64,000 bases of DNA from Streptomyces durocortorensis (GTDB taxonomy: Bacteria; Actinomycetota; Actinomycetes; Streptomycetales; Streptomycetaceae). The position numbers and the translations under genes are program-made. Below the pieces are notes generated by a model. That model ran no database searches and was not told the DNA's origin. It saw only the letters and a program-made list of their open reading frames with translations. Location: the NCBI RefSeq assembly GCF_031760065.1, contig NZ_CP134500.1:2728001-2792000 (forward strand). Reading direction: 5' to 3'. Of this stretch, positions 56,661 to 64,000 are shown piece by piece. How positions within the stretch are numbered: position 1 is the first letter of the stretch; every line of letters begins with the position of its first letter.

Positions 56661-57179
56661 ATGAGCACACCCGAGCCCCCGGCGACCGCCCCCGCCCCCG
56701 TCACCTCCCCCGCCCACCCCCGGTTCGCCGAGGCACTGGCCGAGCTGGGCCTCCAGGTCGAGGTACGACGCTTCCCGGACGCGACCCGTACGGCGGCGGA
56801 GGCCGCCGCCGCGGTCGGCTGCGAGCTGAGCGAGATCGTCAAGTCCCTGGTCTTCGCGGCGGACGGGGTCCCGGTCCTGGTCCTGATGGACGGCTCCTCG
56901 CGGGTGGACGTCGAGCTGGTACGGCGTGAGCTGGGCGCGCAGAAGGTCGAGCGGGCCGACGCGGGCCTGGTCCGGGAGACGACCGGGTACGCCATCGGGG
57001 GCGTACCGCCCTTCGGCCACGCGACCCGGACCCGGGTACTGGCGGACCGGCGGCTACTGGACCACCCGGTGGTGTGGGCGGCGGCGGGCACCCCGCACAC
57101 GGTTTTCCCGCTCGACCCGAAGACCCTGATCGCCCACGCGGGCGCGACGGTGGCGGACGTGCGCGAGTCTGCCAAGTGA
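56661..57179 (+). CDS. YbaK/EbsC-family aminoacyl-tRNA deacylase
   Basis: Predicted 172 aa. The YbaK/ProX editing fold: AAAVGCELSEIVKSLVFAADG with the conserved Lys, TGYAIGGVPPFGH and AGTPHTVFPLDP. It hydrolyses mischarged tRNAs (for example Cys-tRNA-Pro). TAGCGT (56649-56654) ends six bases before the ATG, so the transcript is likely leaderless. Its TGA overlaps the next gene's GTG. Confidence 0.92.
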   Translation: MSTPEPPATAPAPVTSPAHPRFAEALAELGLQVEVRRFPDATRTAAEAAAAVGCELSEIVKSLVFAADGVPVLVLMDGSSRVDVELVRRELGAQKVERADAGLVRETTGYAIGGVPPFGHATRTRVLADRRLLDHPVVWAAAGTPHTVFPLDPKTLIAHAGATVADVRESAK

Positions 57180-58027
57180 CCCCTCTGGTCGCGCTCGCGG
57201 TCCTCATAGCCGCAGTCACGCACGCCAGTTGGAACGCCATCGCCCACGCGATCAAGGACCAGCTGCTCTCCTTCACGCTGATCTCCGGCGGCGGCCTGCT
57301 GATCGGCGCGGCCCTCGCCCTCTTCGCCCCGTTCCCGGCGGCCGGGGCGTGGCCGTACCTCCTGGTCTCGGCCGCACTGCACGTGGCGTACATGCTGCTG
57401 CTGATGCGGTCGTTCGCGCTCGGCGACTTCGGCCAGATGTACCCGATCGCCCGGGGCACGGCCCCGCTGGTGGTGACCGTCCTGGCGGCGGTCTTCGTCG
57501 GCGAGCACCCGGACGCGTGGGCGACGGCGGGCGTCGCGGTCGCCTCGGCCGGACTGGTCGGCCTGGCCCTCTGGGGCATCCACGGCTCCGGCACCCGCCC
57601 GCACTGGCCCGCGATCGTGGCTGCCCTGGGCACGGGCCTGGCCATCGCCGGGTACACGACGGTGGACGGCGTCGGCGTCCGGGCGTCGGGCACACCGCTC
57701 GGTTACGTCGCGTGGCTGATGATCCTGGAGGGCCTGGCGATCCCGGCGTACGCCTACTACCGCCGCCGTTCCGAACTGGCCTCCCAGCTCAAACCGTTCG
57801 CCGTGCGGGGCCTGCTCGGCGCGGCCCTGTCGGTCGTCGCGTACGGCCTGGTGCTGTGGGCCCAGACCAGGGCCCCGCTCGCCCCGATCGCGGCGCTGCG
57901 GGAGTCCTCGATCATCGTGGGTGCGGCGATCGGCACGCTGTTCTTCAAGGAGCGCTTCGGGGCGCCGAGGATCGCGGCGGCGGGCCTGATGGTAGTGGGC
58001 ATCGGCCTGATGCTGCACACGAGTTGA
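57176..58027 (+). CDS. EamA-family (drug/metabolite) transporter
   Basis: Predicted 283 aa from a GTG in a GTGA overlap with the YbaK gene. Ten membrane segments in two EamA repeats (about 1-135 and 145-283); HASWNAIAHA at the start and RESSIIVGAAIGTLFFKERF near the end are typical. Substrate unknown; probable exporter. Confidence 0.9.
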   Translation: MTPLVALAVLIAAVTHASWNAIAHAIKDQLLSFTLISGGGLLIGAALALFAPFPAAGAWPYLLVSAALHVAYMLLLMRSFALGDFGQMYPIARGTAPLVVTVLAAVFVGEHPDAWATAGVAVASAGLVGLALWGIHGSGTRPHWPAIVAALGTGLAIAGYTTVDGVGVRASGTPLGYVAWLMILEGLAIPAYAYYRRRSELASQLKPFAVRGLLGAALSVVAYGLVLWAQTRAPLAPIAALRESSIIVGAAIGTLFFKERFGAPRIAAAGLMVVGIGLMLHTS

Positions 58028-58034
58028 GGTCGGA

Positions 58035-58247
58035 TCAGCGCCCTGTGGCGGCGTACGCGACGAAACCCTCCCAGGCGGCGGGGGTGACGGCGAGACGGGG
58101 GCCCTGGACGTTCTTGGAGTCGCGGACGTGGACGGCGTCGGGGGTCGTGGCCACCTCGACGCATTCATTGCTGTTGCTGCTGTCGCTGTAACTGCTCTTC
58201 AACCACGCCAGCTCGGAATCGTCTCCGGCAGAGGTCTCGCTGATCAT
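58035..58247 (-). CDS. DUF397 protein
   Basis: Predicted 70 aa from the ATG in an ATGA overlap with the XRE gene. The DUF397 pattern is complete: LAWLKSSYSDSSNSNECVEVA, VHVRDSKNVQGPRLAVTPAAWEGFV. Small partner protein of the XRE/DUF5753 regulator in Streptomyces (whiJ/abaA-like systems); probably binds and modulates the regulator. Confidence 0.93.
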   Translation of the reverse strand: MISETSAGDDSELAWLKSSYSDSSNSNECVEVATTPDAVHVRDSKNVQGPRLAVTPAAWEGFVAYAATGR

Positions 58248-59122
58248 GTCTCCCCCAGCACTTGCTCGATGAAGGCCCGCGACTCCCTCGGATTGAGAGC
58301 CTGCGCCCGGATGATGCCACACCGCAGCTCGATGATCCGGAGGTGCTTCGGGTCGGAGACCGGCCGACTGCCGAAGTCGCCCTCGGAGCGGCCCACCGCC
58401 GATCCGTCCTTGAACTTCAGCACCTGCATCTCACCGCCCATTCCGGCATGCTCGTCACGACTGGTCGGCATCACCTGAATCTCGACGTGCCGTAGCTCGC
58501 CCACCTCCAGGAGGCGTTCGAGCTGTCGACGCCACACCATTCTGCCCCCGAGGTGTCGCCGCAGCGTCACCTCTTCCTGGACAAAACTGAGTTCCGGGGC
58601 AGGCGAGCGGGCGAAGACGGACTGCCGGGCCATACGAGCGGCCACCAGCCTCTCCACCTCGTCCTGCGAGAACGCGGGCCTCCGCATCCCGAACAACGCC
58701 CGCGCGTACTCCTCGGTCTGCAAGAGGCCGTGGATGTTGTGGCTTCCGTAGGCCAGCAGCTCCACCGCCGCAGCCTCCAGCTTGGCCAGCTCCCGGATCT
58801 TCTTCGGATACCGCACCTCCGCGATGTCCGACTTCATCGCCGCGAGCTTCCCGCCCGCCCCCAGCGCCAGGTCCACCCCGTCCATGAACTCCGGGCGGGG
58901 GATGCGCCGGCCGCCCTCCACCTTGTAGATGAGGTCCTCCCCGTACCCCATCACCGACCCGAGCTCTCCCGCCCGCATCCCCGCCGCCTCACGCCACGCC
59001 CTGATCTGGCGCCCCACGGCGGCAACCACCGCCGCACCCGACTCGTCGTCCGGGTCGACGTCCCAGCCGGGCTCGTCCGCCCCGCCGTCCCCACGCTCCG
59101 TACCGTCACCAACCACGCTCAT
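58244..59122 (-). CDS. XRE-family regulator with DUF5753
   Basis: Predicted 292 aa. HTH_31 at about 33-90 (QIRAWREAAGMRAGELGSVMGYGEDLIYKVEGGRRIP); DUF5753 from about 105 (LLQTEEYARALF, RQSVFARSPAPELSFV, LRHVEIQVMP). These regulators pair with DUF397 proteins and act in development and antibiotic control (WhiJ-like). It is divergent from an RsbW-type ATPase gene, the standard triad. Confidence 0.93.
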   Translation of the reverse strand: MSVVGDGTERGDGGADEPGWDVDPDDESGAAVVAAVGRQIRAWREAAGMRAGELGSVMGYGEDLIYKVEGGRRIPRPEFMDGVDLALGAGGKLAAMKSDIAEVRYPKKIRELAKLEAAAVELLAYGSHNIHGLLQTEEYARALFGMRRPAFSQDEVERLVAARMARQSVFARSPAPELSFVQEEVTLRRHLGGRMVWRRQLERLLEVGELRHVEIQVMPTSRDEHAGMGGEMQVLKFKDGSAVGRSEGDFGSRPVSDPKHLRIIELRCGIIRAQALNPRESRAFIEQVLGET

Positions 59123-59187
59123 GCCAGCCCCACTTCCGACGTGCGTGCCGTTCTTCCCTCAACCCCGCCCGTTCCCCACGCGTCACG

Positions 59188-59224
59188 CCCGACAGCCCGG
59201 ACAACACCGGACAAGCCCCGGACA
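59188..59224. promoter_or_regulatory. Four CCGGACA-type direct repeats with near-helical spacing
   Basis: Exact CCGGACA at 59197, 59207 and 59218, and a one-mismatch copy (CCCGACA) at 59188: spacings of 9, 10 and 11 bases put them on one face of the DNA. They lie in the 164-base divergent spacer between the XRE regulator and the RsbW-type gene, so they may be the XRE regulator's own binding sites. Confidence 0.5.
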
Positions 59225-59286
59225 CTCACCGTACGCAAGGGCTCCGTCACTGGGCACGGTACGCAGAGACGGCCACGCTGAGTGAC

Positions 59287-59724
59287 ATGAACCAAGAAGT
59301 CGTGTCGCTCGCACAACACCCCGCCCCCACCCGCTCGTTCACCGTCCTGCTCTCACCCACCCGCCGGGGCGCCCGGCTCGCCCGGCTGCTCACCGTCGCC
59401 CATCTCGGCGCCTGGGGGCTCCCGTCGGAGTCGGCGGCCCACATCGTGGCCGAGCTGGCCGCGAACGCCACGGTGCACGGCCGCGTCAAGGGAAGGGACT
59501 TCCAACTCACCCTCGTCGTCAACGCGAAGACCCTACGCATCGAAGTCACCGACACCCGGGGTGACCGCCTCCCGCCCGGCCCGGGAGCCGTGAAGGCACC
59601 CGAGGGCGACGCGGAGAACGGGCGCGGGCTGCTCATCGTCGAGGCGCTGGCCGACCACTGGGGCGTCACCCCCGGGCCCGTACCGCGCAAGACGGTATGG
59701 GCCGAAATCGGCCTCGTACGGTGA
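59287..59724 (+). CDS. RsbW-like ATP-binding protein (HATPase_c)
   Basis: Predicted 145 aa. HATPase N box IVAELAANATVHGR and G box GRGLLIVEALADHWGV, without a phospho-acceptor His. Such proteins are anti-sigma-factor-like kinases, and in the XRE/DUF397 triads they are the third member. Target unknown. Confidence 0.92.
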   Translation: MNQEVVSLAQHPAPTRSFTVLLSPTRRGARLARLLTVAHLGAWGLPSESAAHIVAELAANATVHGRVKGRDFQLTLVVNAKTLRIEVTDTRGDRLPPGPGAVKAPEGDAENGRGLLIVEALADHWGVTPGPVPRKTVWAEIGLVR

Positions 59725-60048
59725 CGGCCTCCACCGGGTCGCGCTCGACCGCGACCCGGTACGGCGCGACCGGATCGCGCTCGACCGCGACGCGGCGAAG
59801 CGCGACATCAACTACTTAAAGAACCAGGAGAAACAACCCCACCCCACCCGCCCCGGCCTCTACCCGACGGGTCCCAGGGGCTCGTCACCCACACGGGTGA
59901 GGTTTGCCAACTCAGCTGGATTTCGAGCCGGTTGGCGGGCATATGCTCACGCCAGCACCAGCGTCAGACACCGGACATACGTCGGCCCCCGACCGGGACT
60001 GCAATCCCGAACGAGGGCCTGACCACCAAGGAAGAAGAGACCTTCCCG
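59725..60048. other. Spacer with a repeated hairpin and the promoter of the winged-helix gene
   Basis: No gene is seen in these 324 bases. 59733-59760 is a perfect 11-bp hairpin (ACCGGGTCGCG with its complement, 6-base loop), the likely terminator of the ATPase gene. Immediately after it, about 59767-59795, a near copy of the same sequence (ACCGGATCGCGCTCGACC) follows as a direct repeat. The right part holds an AAGGAAGAAGAG ribosome site at about 60028. Confidence 0.55.
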
Positions 60049-61089
60049 ATGGATACCCAGCAGAATACTGCGCTCATGCGCGCCCTGGCAGAGGTTCCCG
60101 GACCTCTCCCGGCCCGTGGCGTGATCCACATCGCCATCCCGCACACCGAGCGCTTCACGGTCGTCGGCAACCACCTCGCCCAGCACACCGCCCTCAGCGC
60201 CACCGCCCTGGGCGTCGCCGTACGCATCCAGTCGCTGCCCCGAGGTACCGAGGTCGGCGTCAAGGCCCTCGCCTCCCGCTTCCCCGAAGGCGAAAAACTC
60301 ATCGCCGCCGCCCTGCGCGAACTGGAAGCCCACGGCTACCTCCAACGCACCGTCGTCCGCCTCCCGAACGGCCGAATCGCCACCCGCACGGTTTACTGCA
60401 ACCACCCCGAAGCACTGCTGCACCCCCGAGCGGCACCCACGCCACAACTGCCGCCCGCCTCCCGGCAGCCCCGGACACAGGCGCAGCAGGCACAGGCACC
60501 TGTGCCTGTGCCTGTGCCTGATCCCGCGCCGACCGCACTACCAGACCCTGCGCCGACTCCTCTGCCGGTGCCGGGCCCTCTGTCAGCTCCTCTGCCGGTG
60601 CCGGAACCCCCCACCCAGCCCGCCACCGAACCCACCGCACGCCTCGTACCGCCACCGACCGCACCCAAAGCCCCGCCCCGCCCCCTCCCCCGGCCCCGCG
60701 AACTCACCCCCGAACTCCGCCGGACTGCCGCCGCGCTCCTCACCGACCTACGACGACACACGCACGAACTGACGCTCACCGAGGACGCAGTCGAACGCCT
60801 CACCCCCGCCATGGCCGCCTGGCTGGAACGCGAAGCGCACCCCGACGCCATCCGCCACGCCCTGACGACCGACCTCCCGCAACCCGTCAACCACCCGGCG
60901 CAGTTCGTCAGACACCGCCTCACCGCGCTCCTGCCACCACCCCTCCCCGGCGCCCAGGAGACCACCCCCGTACGTGCCGCCCTCATCATCCCCATGCAGA
61001 ACTGCGACGGCTGCGAACGCGGCTTCCGCGCCCGCACCCCCGGCCTCTGCCGCGCATGCAGAACCAACCACGAACAGACCGCCGCCTGA
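60049..61089 (+). CDS. Winged-helix protein with a Pro-rich linker and a C-terminal zinc ribbon
   Basis: Predicted 346 aa from the ATG at 60049, behind AAGGAAGAAGAG. Residues about 15-120 form a replication-initiator/MarR-like winged helix (LSATALGVAVRIQSLPRG, FPEGEKLIAAALRELEAHGYLQRTVVRLPNGRIATRT). Residues 125-210 are Pro-rich with a PVPVPVP run; the C-terminus has CDGC and CRAC (zinc). Common in Streptomyces; role unknown. Confidence 0.83.
   Translation: MDTQQNTALMRALAEVPGPLPARGVIHIAIPHTERFTVVGNHLAQHTALSATALGVAVRIQSLPRGTEVGVKALASRFPEGEKLIAAALRELEAHGYLQRTVVRLPNGRIATRTVYCNHPEALLHPRAAPTPQLPPASRQPRTQAQQAQAPVPVPVPDPAPTALPDPAPTPLPVPGPLSAPLPVPEPPTQPATEPTARLVPPPTAPKAPPRPLPRPRELTPELRRTAAALLTDLRRHTHELTLTEDAVERLTPAMAAWLEREAHPDAIRHALTTDLPQPVNHPAQFVRHRLTALLPPPLPGAQETTPVRAALIIPMQNCDGCERGFRARTPGLCRACRTNHEQTAA
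60487..60514 (+). repeat. 13-bp perfect inverted repeat built from GTGCCT hexamers, inside the winged-helix gene
   Basis: CAGGCACAGGCAC is followed two bases later by its exact complement, then one more TGCCTG unit. It encodes the QAQAPVPVPVP region. Prone to slippage, so length may vary between strains. Confidence 0.75.
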
Positions 61090-61151
61090 ACCCGTCGCTC
61101 GGCCGCGGGCACTACGTGGCACCCGGCACATCGCGGGCGGCAGGCGGTCCG

Positions 61152-62084
61152 TCAGTGGGCGATGCCGTCGATCAGCTCCCTGGCCCCCTGCCGCAGCAGG
61201 CTGACCGCGACGGACGTGCCCAGGGTGGCCGGGTCGAGCGCTCCGGCCCATTCGTGGGCGTTGAGGACGGTCTTGCCGTCCGGGGTGAAGACCTTGGCCC
61301 GCAGCGACAGATCGCCGTTCCGTTCCACCTGGGCGTAACCGGCGATGGGGCTGTTGCAGTGCCCCTGAAGCACGTGCAGGAACATCCGCTCGGCGGTCGT
61401 CTCGCGGTGGGCCGCCGGGTCGCCGAGCCCGCTCACGGCGTCGATGAGGTCGGTGTCACCCTCCCGGCACTGGAGGGCCAGCACTCCGGCACCGATCGGC
61501 GGGCACATTACCTCGGGCGACAGGATCTCGGTGATCACGTCGGACCGGCCGATACGCTCCAGCCCGGACGCTGCCAGCAGCAGCGCGTCGGCCTCGCCTG
61601 CGGCAAGCTTCTCGAGGCGCCGGTTGGCGTTGCCGCGCATCGGTACGCAGAAGAGGTGGGGGTGGGATGCGGCGAGCTGGGCGGCACGGCGGACGGACGA
61701 CGTCCCCATACGCGTCCCGGCGGGAAGCTCGTCGAGGCGCAGGCCGCCGGGGTGGATCAGTGCGTCACGGATGTCGTCGCGCCGGAGAAAAGCAGCGAAG
61801 ACCGTACCCGCAGGCAGGGGCCTGTCCGCCGGGATGTCCTTGACGCAGTGCACCGCCAGGTCGGCTTCCCCGGCCAGGAGAGCGGCGTCCACCTCTTTGG
61901 TGAACGCGCCCTTGCCCTCCACCGCGCTGAGGTCGCCCATCCACTTGTCGCCCGTCGTCTTGACCGGGACGACCTCCGTACGGGTGCCGGGGTGGAGTAC
62001 GGCCAGCTCGGCACGGACGCGCTCCACCTGGGCGAGTGCCATGGGCGAGTCGCGGGACACAATGCGGATCAGATCAGCGGACAT
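61152..62084 (-). CDS. hemC: Hydroxymethylbilane synthase (porphobilinogen deaminase)
   Basis: Predicted 310 aa from the ATG at 62084 (a GTG at 62093 would add three). It builds the linear tetrapyrrole from four porphobilinogens. Motifs: [63 protein letters not shown] and the cofactor Cys in [13 protein letters not shown]. It stands alone, without hemB/hemD, and the C-terminal sequence is somewhat atypical, so it may be a second copy beside a hem-cluster hemC; that cannot be seen from this window. Confidence 0.92.
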   Translation of the reverse strand: MSADLIRIVSRDSPMALAQVERVRAELAVLHPGTRTEVVPVKTTGDKWMGDLSAVEGKGAFTKEVDAALLAGEADLAVHCVKDIPADRPLPAGTVFAAFLRRDDIRDALIHPGGLRLDELPAGTRMGTSSVRRAAQLAASHPHLFCVPMRGNANRRLEKLAAGEADALLLAASGLERIGRSDVITEILSPEVMCPPIGAGVLALQCREGDTDLIDAVSGLGDPAAHRETTAERMFLHVLQGHCNSPIAGYAQVERNGDLSLRAKVFTPDGKTVLNAHEWAGALDPATLGTSVAVSLLRQGARELIDGIAH

Positions 62085-62102
62085 GCCGTTCACGATAGTC
62101 CG

Positions 62103-62375
62103 TCAGATACGGGTTCCGACCAGAAGCCCCGACGCCCATGTCGCGCGCTTCCCAAGCAAGTTGGAGCGTTCGCTCAGACGTGCGAGAAAGTCGTCGACGC
62201 GGGTCTGGTGATCGCTGGGCCACGTGGGCTGCGGCAACAGATCGTCTACGACGTAGAGGCCGCCCGGCTCCAGCAGTTCGAGCAGATCGTCCAGCCGGAG
62301 AGACTTTTCAATCGACGACGGGTAGACAAGCACGCGAAGCTCCTGGTGGGGCACGGTGGATCTTGGTCGTGACAC
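62103..62375 (-). pseudogene. C-terminal remnant of an O-methyltransferase
   Basis: An open frame of 90 codons whose last 65 residues (LRLDDLLELLEPGGLYVVDD, then LLPQPTWP...ATWASGLLVGTRI) read like the end of a class I SAM O-methyltransferase. The SAM-binding N-terminal two thirds is missing and I find no continuation in the DNA upstream. The frame may or may not be expressed. Confidence 0.7.
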
Positions 62376-62851
62376 CTCCTACCAGAAGCTTCATCGCGTT
62401 GCAGAGTCACCCAACTGACGGATATCGCCGACAGGTTGGAATCAGCTCAGTGACGGCGGCCAGTTCAGATTCCCCACGTACGGCCAGTTGAAATGTCACT
62501 CTGTGTCGCGTGTCGCGGGGACTGCGCTTGTGGCTGCGTATAGCGAGAATCGGAGGCCGCTCATGCTGCAGCCGACGTCGTGCTCGGTCTTGACCTTCCT
62601 GGTTCCTAATAAAGCTCGGCATCCGGGACCGGCCAACCCCCTGCGCACTGGTCAGCACCTCCACGATGCGGCCAGGCGCTCTGACATGCTGCGGCGCCAG
62701 TTTGGCGAAGGCCGTGGACAGCGGCGCGTGGCTGCGGCTGCGGTTCACCGGCGTTCTCGGCCCCCGCGTGCCGACGGCCACGCAGCTGTTCCATCTGCCA
62801 CGGCAAACGATCATTATTGACCGACCGCTTTCCACATGTACGGAGGACGCT
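62376..62851. other. Non-coding scar region with an IS21-like end
   Basis: 476 bases with no convincing gene; open frames here lack ribosome sites and recognisable motifs, and base composition is less GC-rich than normal. At 62458-62502, GGCCAGTT occurs twice 24 bases apart, followed by CAGATTCCCC and GAAATGTCAC, resembling the multiple terminal repeats of IS21-family elements. No transposase remains. Confidence 0.5.
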
Positions 62852-64000
62852 TTGCCGAGCGATGTGAGCTGGGATTCAGAGGGCAACTGGACAGCGAAGG
62901 GGGGGTGGGGGACGGCGGCTTCGGACGGAGGCGGCTTCTCTCTCGACCGCTGGCAGGCGCGGCTGGATGAGCTGCGCGATGCCCACCACGTGCCGGGCGC
63001 GACCCTTGCCGTACTCAAGGACGGCGAAGTTCATGAGCTGGCCAGCGGGGTGCTGCACCGTGGCACCGGTGTGGAGGCGACGACCGACTCGGTGTTCCTG
63101 TCCGGGTCGGTCGCCAAGGTCTACACCGCCACGCTGGTGATGCAGCTCGTCGACTCCGGCGACCTGGACCTCGACGCACCCGTCGTGGACATCGTGCCGG
63201 AGTTCGCCACCCCGGACGCGGAAGCCACCAAGGCGATCACCGTGCGCCAACTGCTCAGCCATACCGGCGGATTGACCTGCGACTTCACCTTCGACTCCGG
63301 GCGGGGCGACGACTGCCTGGCCAAGTATGTCGAGGCTGCCCAGGGCGTCGCGCTGGACTGCCCGCCCGGGGCGGCGATTTCCTACAGCAGCCTCGGCTAC
63401 GTCGTGCTCGGCCGCATCGTGGAGGTGTTGACCGGCCAGACCTGGGACGAGGCCCTGCGGGACCGGCTCCTTGCCCCACTCGACCTCGAACACACCATGA
63501 CGCTGCCCGAAGAGGCGCTGCGGTTCCGGGTCGCCATGAGCCACCTGGGAGAGCCCGGCACCTACCCTGACCCGGCTCCCGTGTGGGACCTCATGCCGCG
63601 CTCGGCGGGACCGTACGGCCGCGTCATCTACTCCGCGGGCGACGCCGTCCGATTCGCCCAGATGCATCTGAACGGCGGCACCGCCCCGGACGGTACCCGC
63701 GTGCTGTCGGCCGAGTCCGTCGCGGCGATGCAGACCCCCGAGGTCGACTGCCCGGACAAGTGGACCGTCAGCGCCGACGGATGGGGCCTGGGCTGGACGC
63801 TGTACGACTGGGACGGCATATCCGGCTACGGCCACGACGGCTCAGCCGTCGCACAGCACTCCTACCTGCGCGTCGTCCCGCAGGCGGGCGTCGCCATCGC
63901 ACTACTCACCAACGGCGGCGACGCCCGCGCGCTCTACTCGGACCTGCTGCGGGAACTGTTGGCCGAGCTGGCCAGCGTGCGCATGCCGGACGACTTCGCA
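62852..64000 (+). CDS. Serine hydrolase, beta-lactamase class C fold (3' end outside window)
   Basis: 383 codons are visible and the frame is open to the window edge. I chose a TTG at 62852 because GGAGGA lies four bases upstream; GTG at 62864 is an alternative, and there is no ATG at a suitable place. Active-site S86-V-A-K89 (SGSVAKVY), YSS in place of the usual Y-x-N, GHDGSAVAQHS for the third motif. No signal peptide visible. It may be an esterase or D-amino peptidase; paralogous fold to the hydrolase at 46.9 kb but not closely similar. Confidence 0.85.
   Translation, partial: MPSDVSWDSEGNWTAKGGWGTAASDGGGFSLDRWQARLDELRDAHHVPGATLAVLKDGEVHELASGVLHRGTGVEATTDSVFLSGSVAKVYTATLVMQLVDSGDLDLDAPVVDIVPEFATPDAEATKAITVRQLLSHTGGLTCDFTFDSGRGDDCLAKYVEAAQGVALDCPPGAAISYSSLGYVVLGRIVEVLTGQTWDEALRDRLLAPLDLEHTMTLPEEALRFRVAMSHLGEPGTYPDPAPVWDLMPRSAGPYGRVIYSAGDAVRFAQMHLNGGTAPDGTRVLSAESVAAMQTPEVDCPDKWTVSADGWGLGWTLYDWDGISGYGHDGSAVAQHSYLRVVPQAGVAIALLTNGGDARALYSDLLRELLAELASVRMPDDFA

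Noticed and set aside
61090..61151. Looked for a second tRNA or small RNA between the winged-helix gene and hemC
   Set aside because: Too short and no foldable cloverleaf or strong hairpin is visible.
62488..62820. A 110-codon plus-strand frame in the scar region
   Set aside because: No ribosome site, no hydrophobic or family pattern, and composition unlike neighbouring genes; treated as non-coding.

Overview
The window is high-GC actinobacterial chromosome from a Streptomyces. Evidence for this: coding DNA with strong third-position G/C bias, frequent GTG starts, many 4-base ATGA/GTGA gene overlaps, genus-typical families (XRE/DUF5753-DUF397-RsbW triad, PQQ-propeller proteins, DUF348/G5/Rpf protein), and a gene order that I recall as matching the glmU-prs-rplY-pth-ppc, tam/tamR, galTEK, ksgA-ispE and pmt part of the S. 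coelicolor core. About sixty genes are supported. There is one tRNA, no rRNA, no CRISPR array and no intact transposon.

Layout. 0-5.4 kb: a truncated coiled-coil gene, then a divergent toxin/immunity-like locus (SMI1/KNR4 SUKH protein and a deaminase-SUKH-4 fusion on the minus strand; YwqJ-type deaminase and SUKH-3 protein on the plus strand). 5.5-8.0 kb: an orphan histidine kinase and a helix-turn-helix protein with a LAGLIDADG-like part whose stop codon abuts a tRNA-Gln(UUG). 8.0-17.6 kb: housekeeping genes glmU, prs, rplY, pth, ppc, then a fatty-acid desaturase and TetR regulator. 17.7-25.7 kb: Uma2 nuclease, VOC protein, trans-aconitate methyltransferase and its MarR regulator TamR, and the galTEK operon flanked by two LuxR-type response regulators, of which at least one has a degenerate receiver. 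25.9-33.5 kb: four tandem membrane-anchored PQQ beta-propeller paralogues. 33.6-38.8 kb: an ABC-F ATPase, a canonical response regulator, a secreted cationic protein resembling closticin-type bacteriocins with a small membrane protein behind it, and an acyltransferase-3 protein. 38.9-43.6 kb: ispE, ksgA, an Rpf-like lytic enzyme and tatD, overlapping or close together. 44.0-48.0 kb: a compact five-gene operon (58-aa peptide, unknown protein, two DUF6895-like proteins, serine hydrolase) that looks like an uncharacterised peptide-modification cluster. 48.0-58.0 kb: rsmI, protein O-mannosyltransferase, membrane proteins, a penicillin-binding protein, an I36-type protease inhibitor, an ArsR-type regulator, YbaK and an EamA transporter. 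58.0-61.1 kb: the XRE/DUF397/ATPase regulatory triad and a winged-helix protein. 61.1-64 kb: hemC, a methyltransferase remnant, an IS21-like end remnant, and a serine hydrolase cut by the window edge.

Most promising for new biology are the 44.0-48.0 kb peptide operon, the closticin-like gene pair at 36.4-37.4 kb, and the deaminase/SUKH locus. All calls are from reading the sequence and recalled family knowledge; no database search was run.
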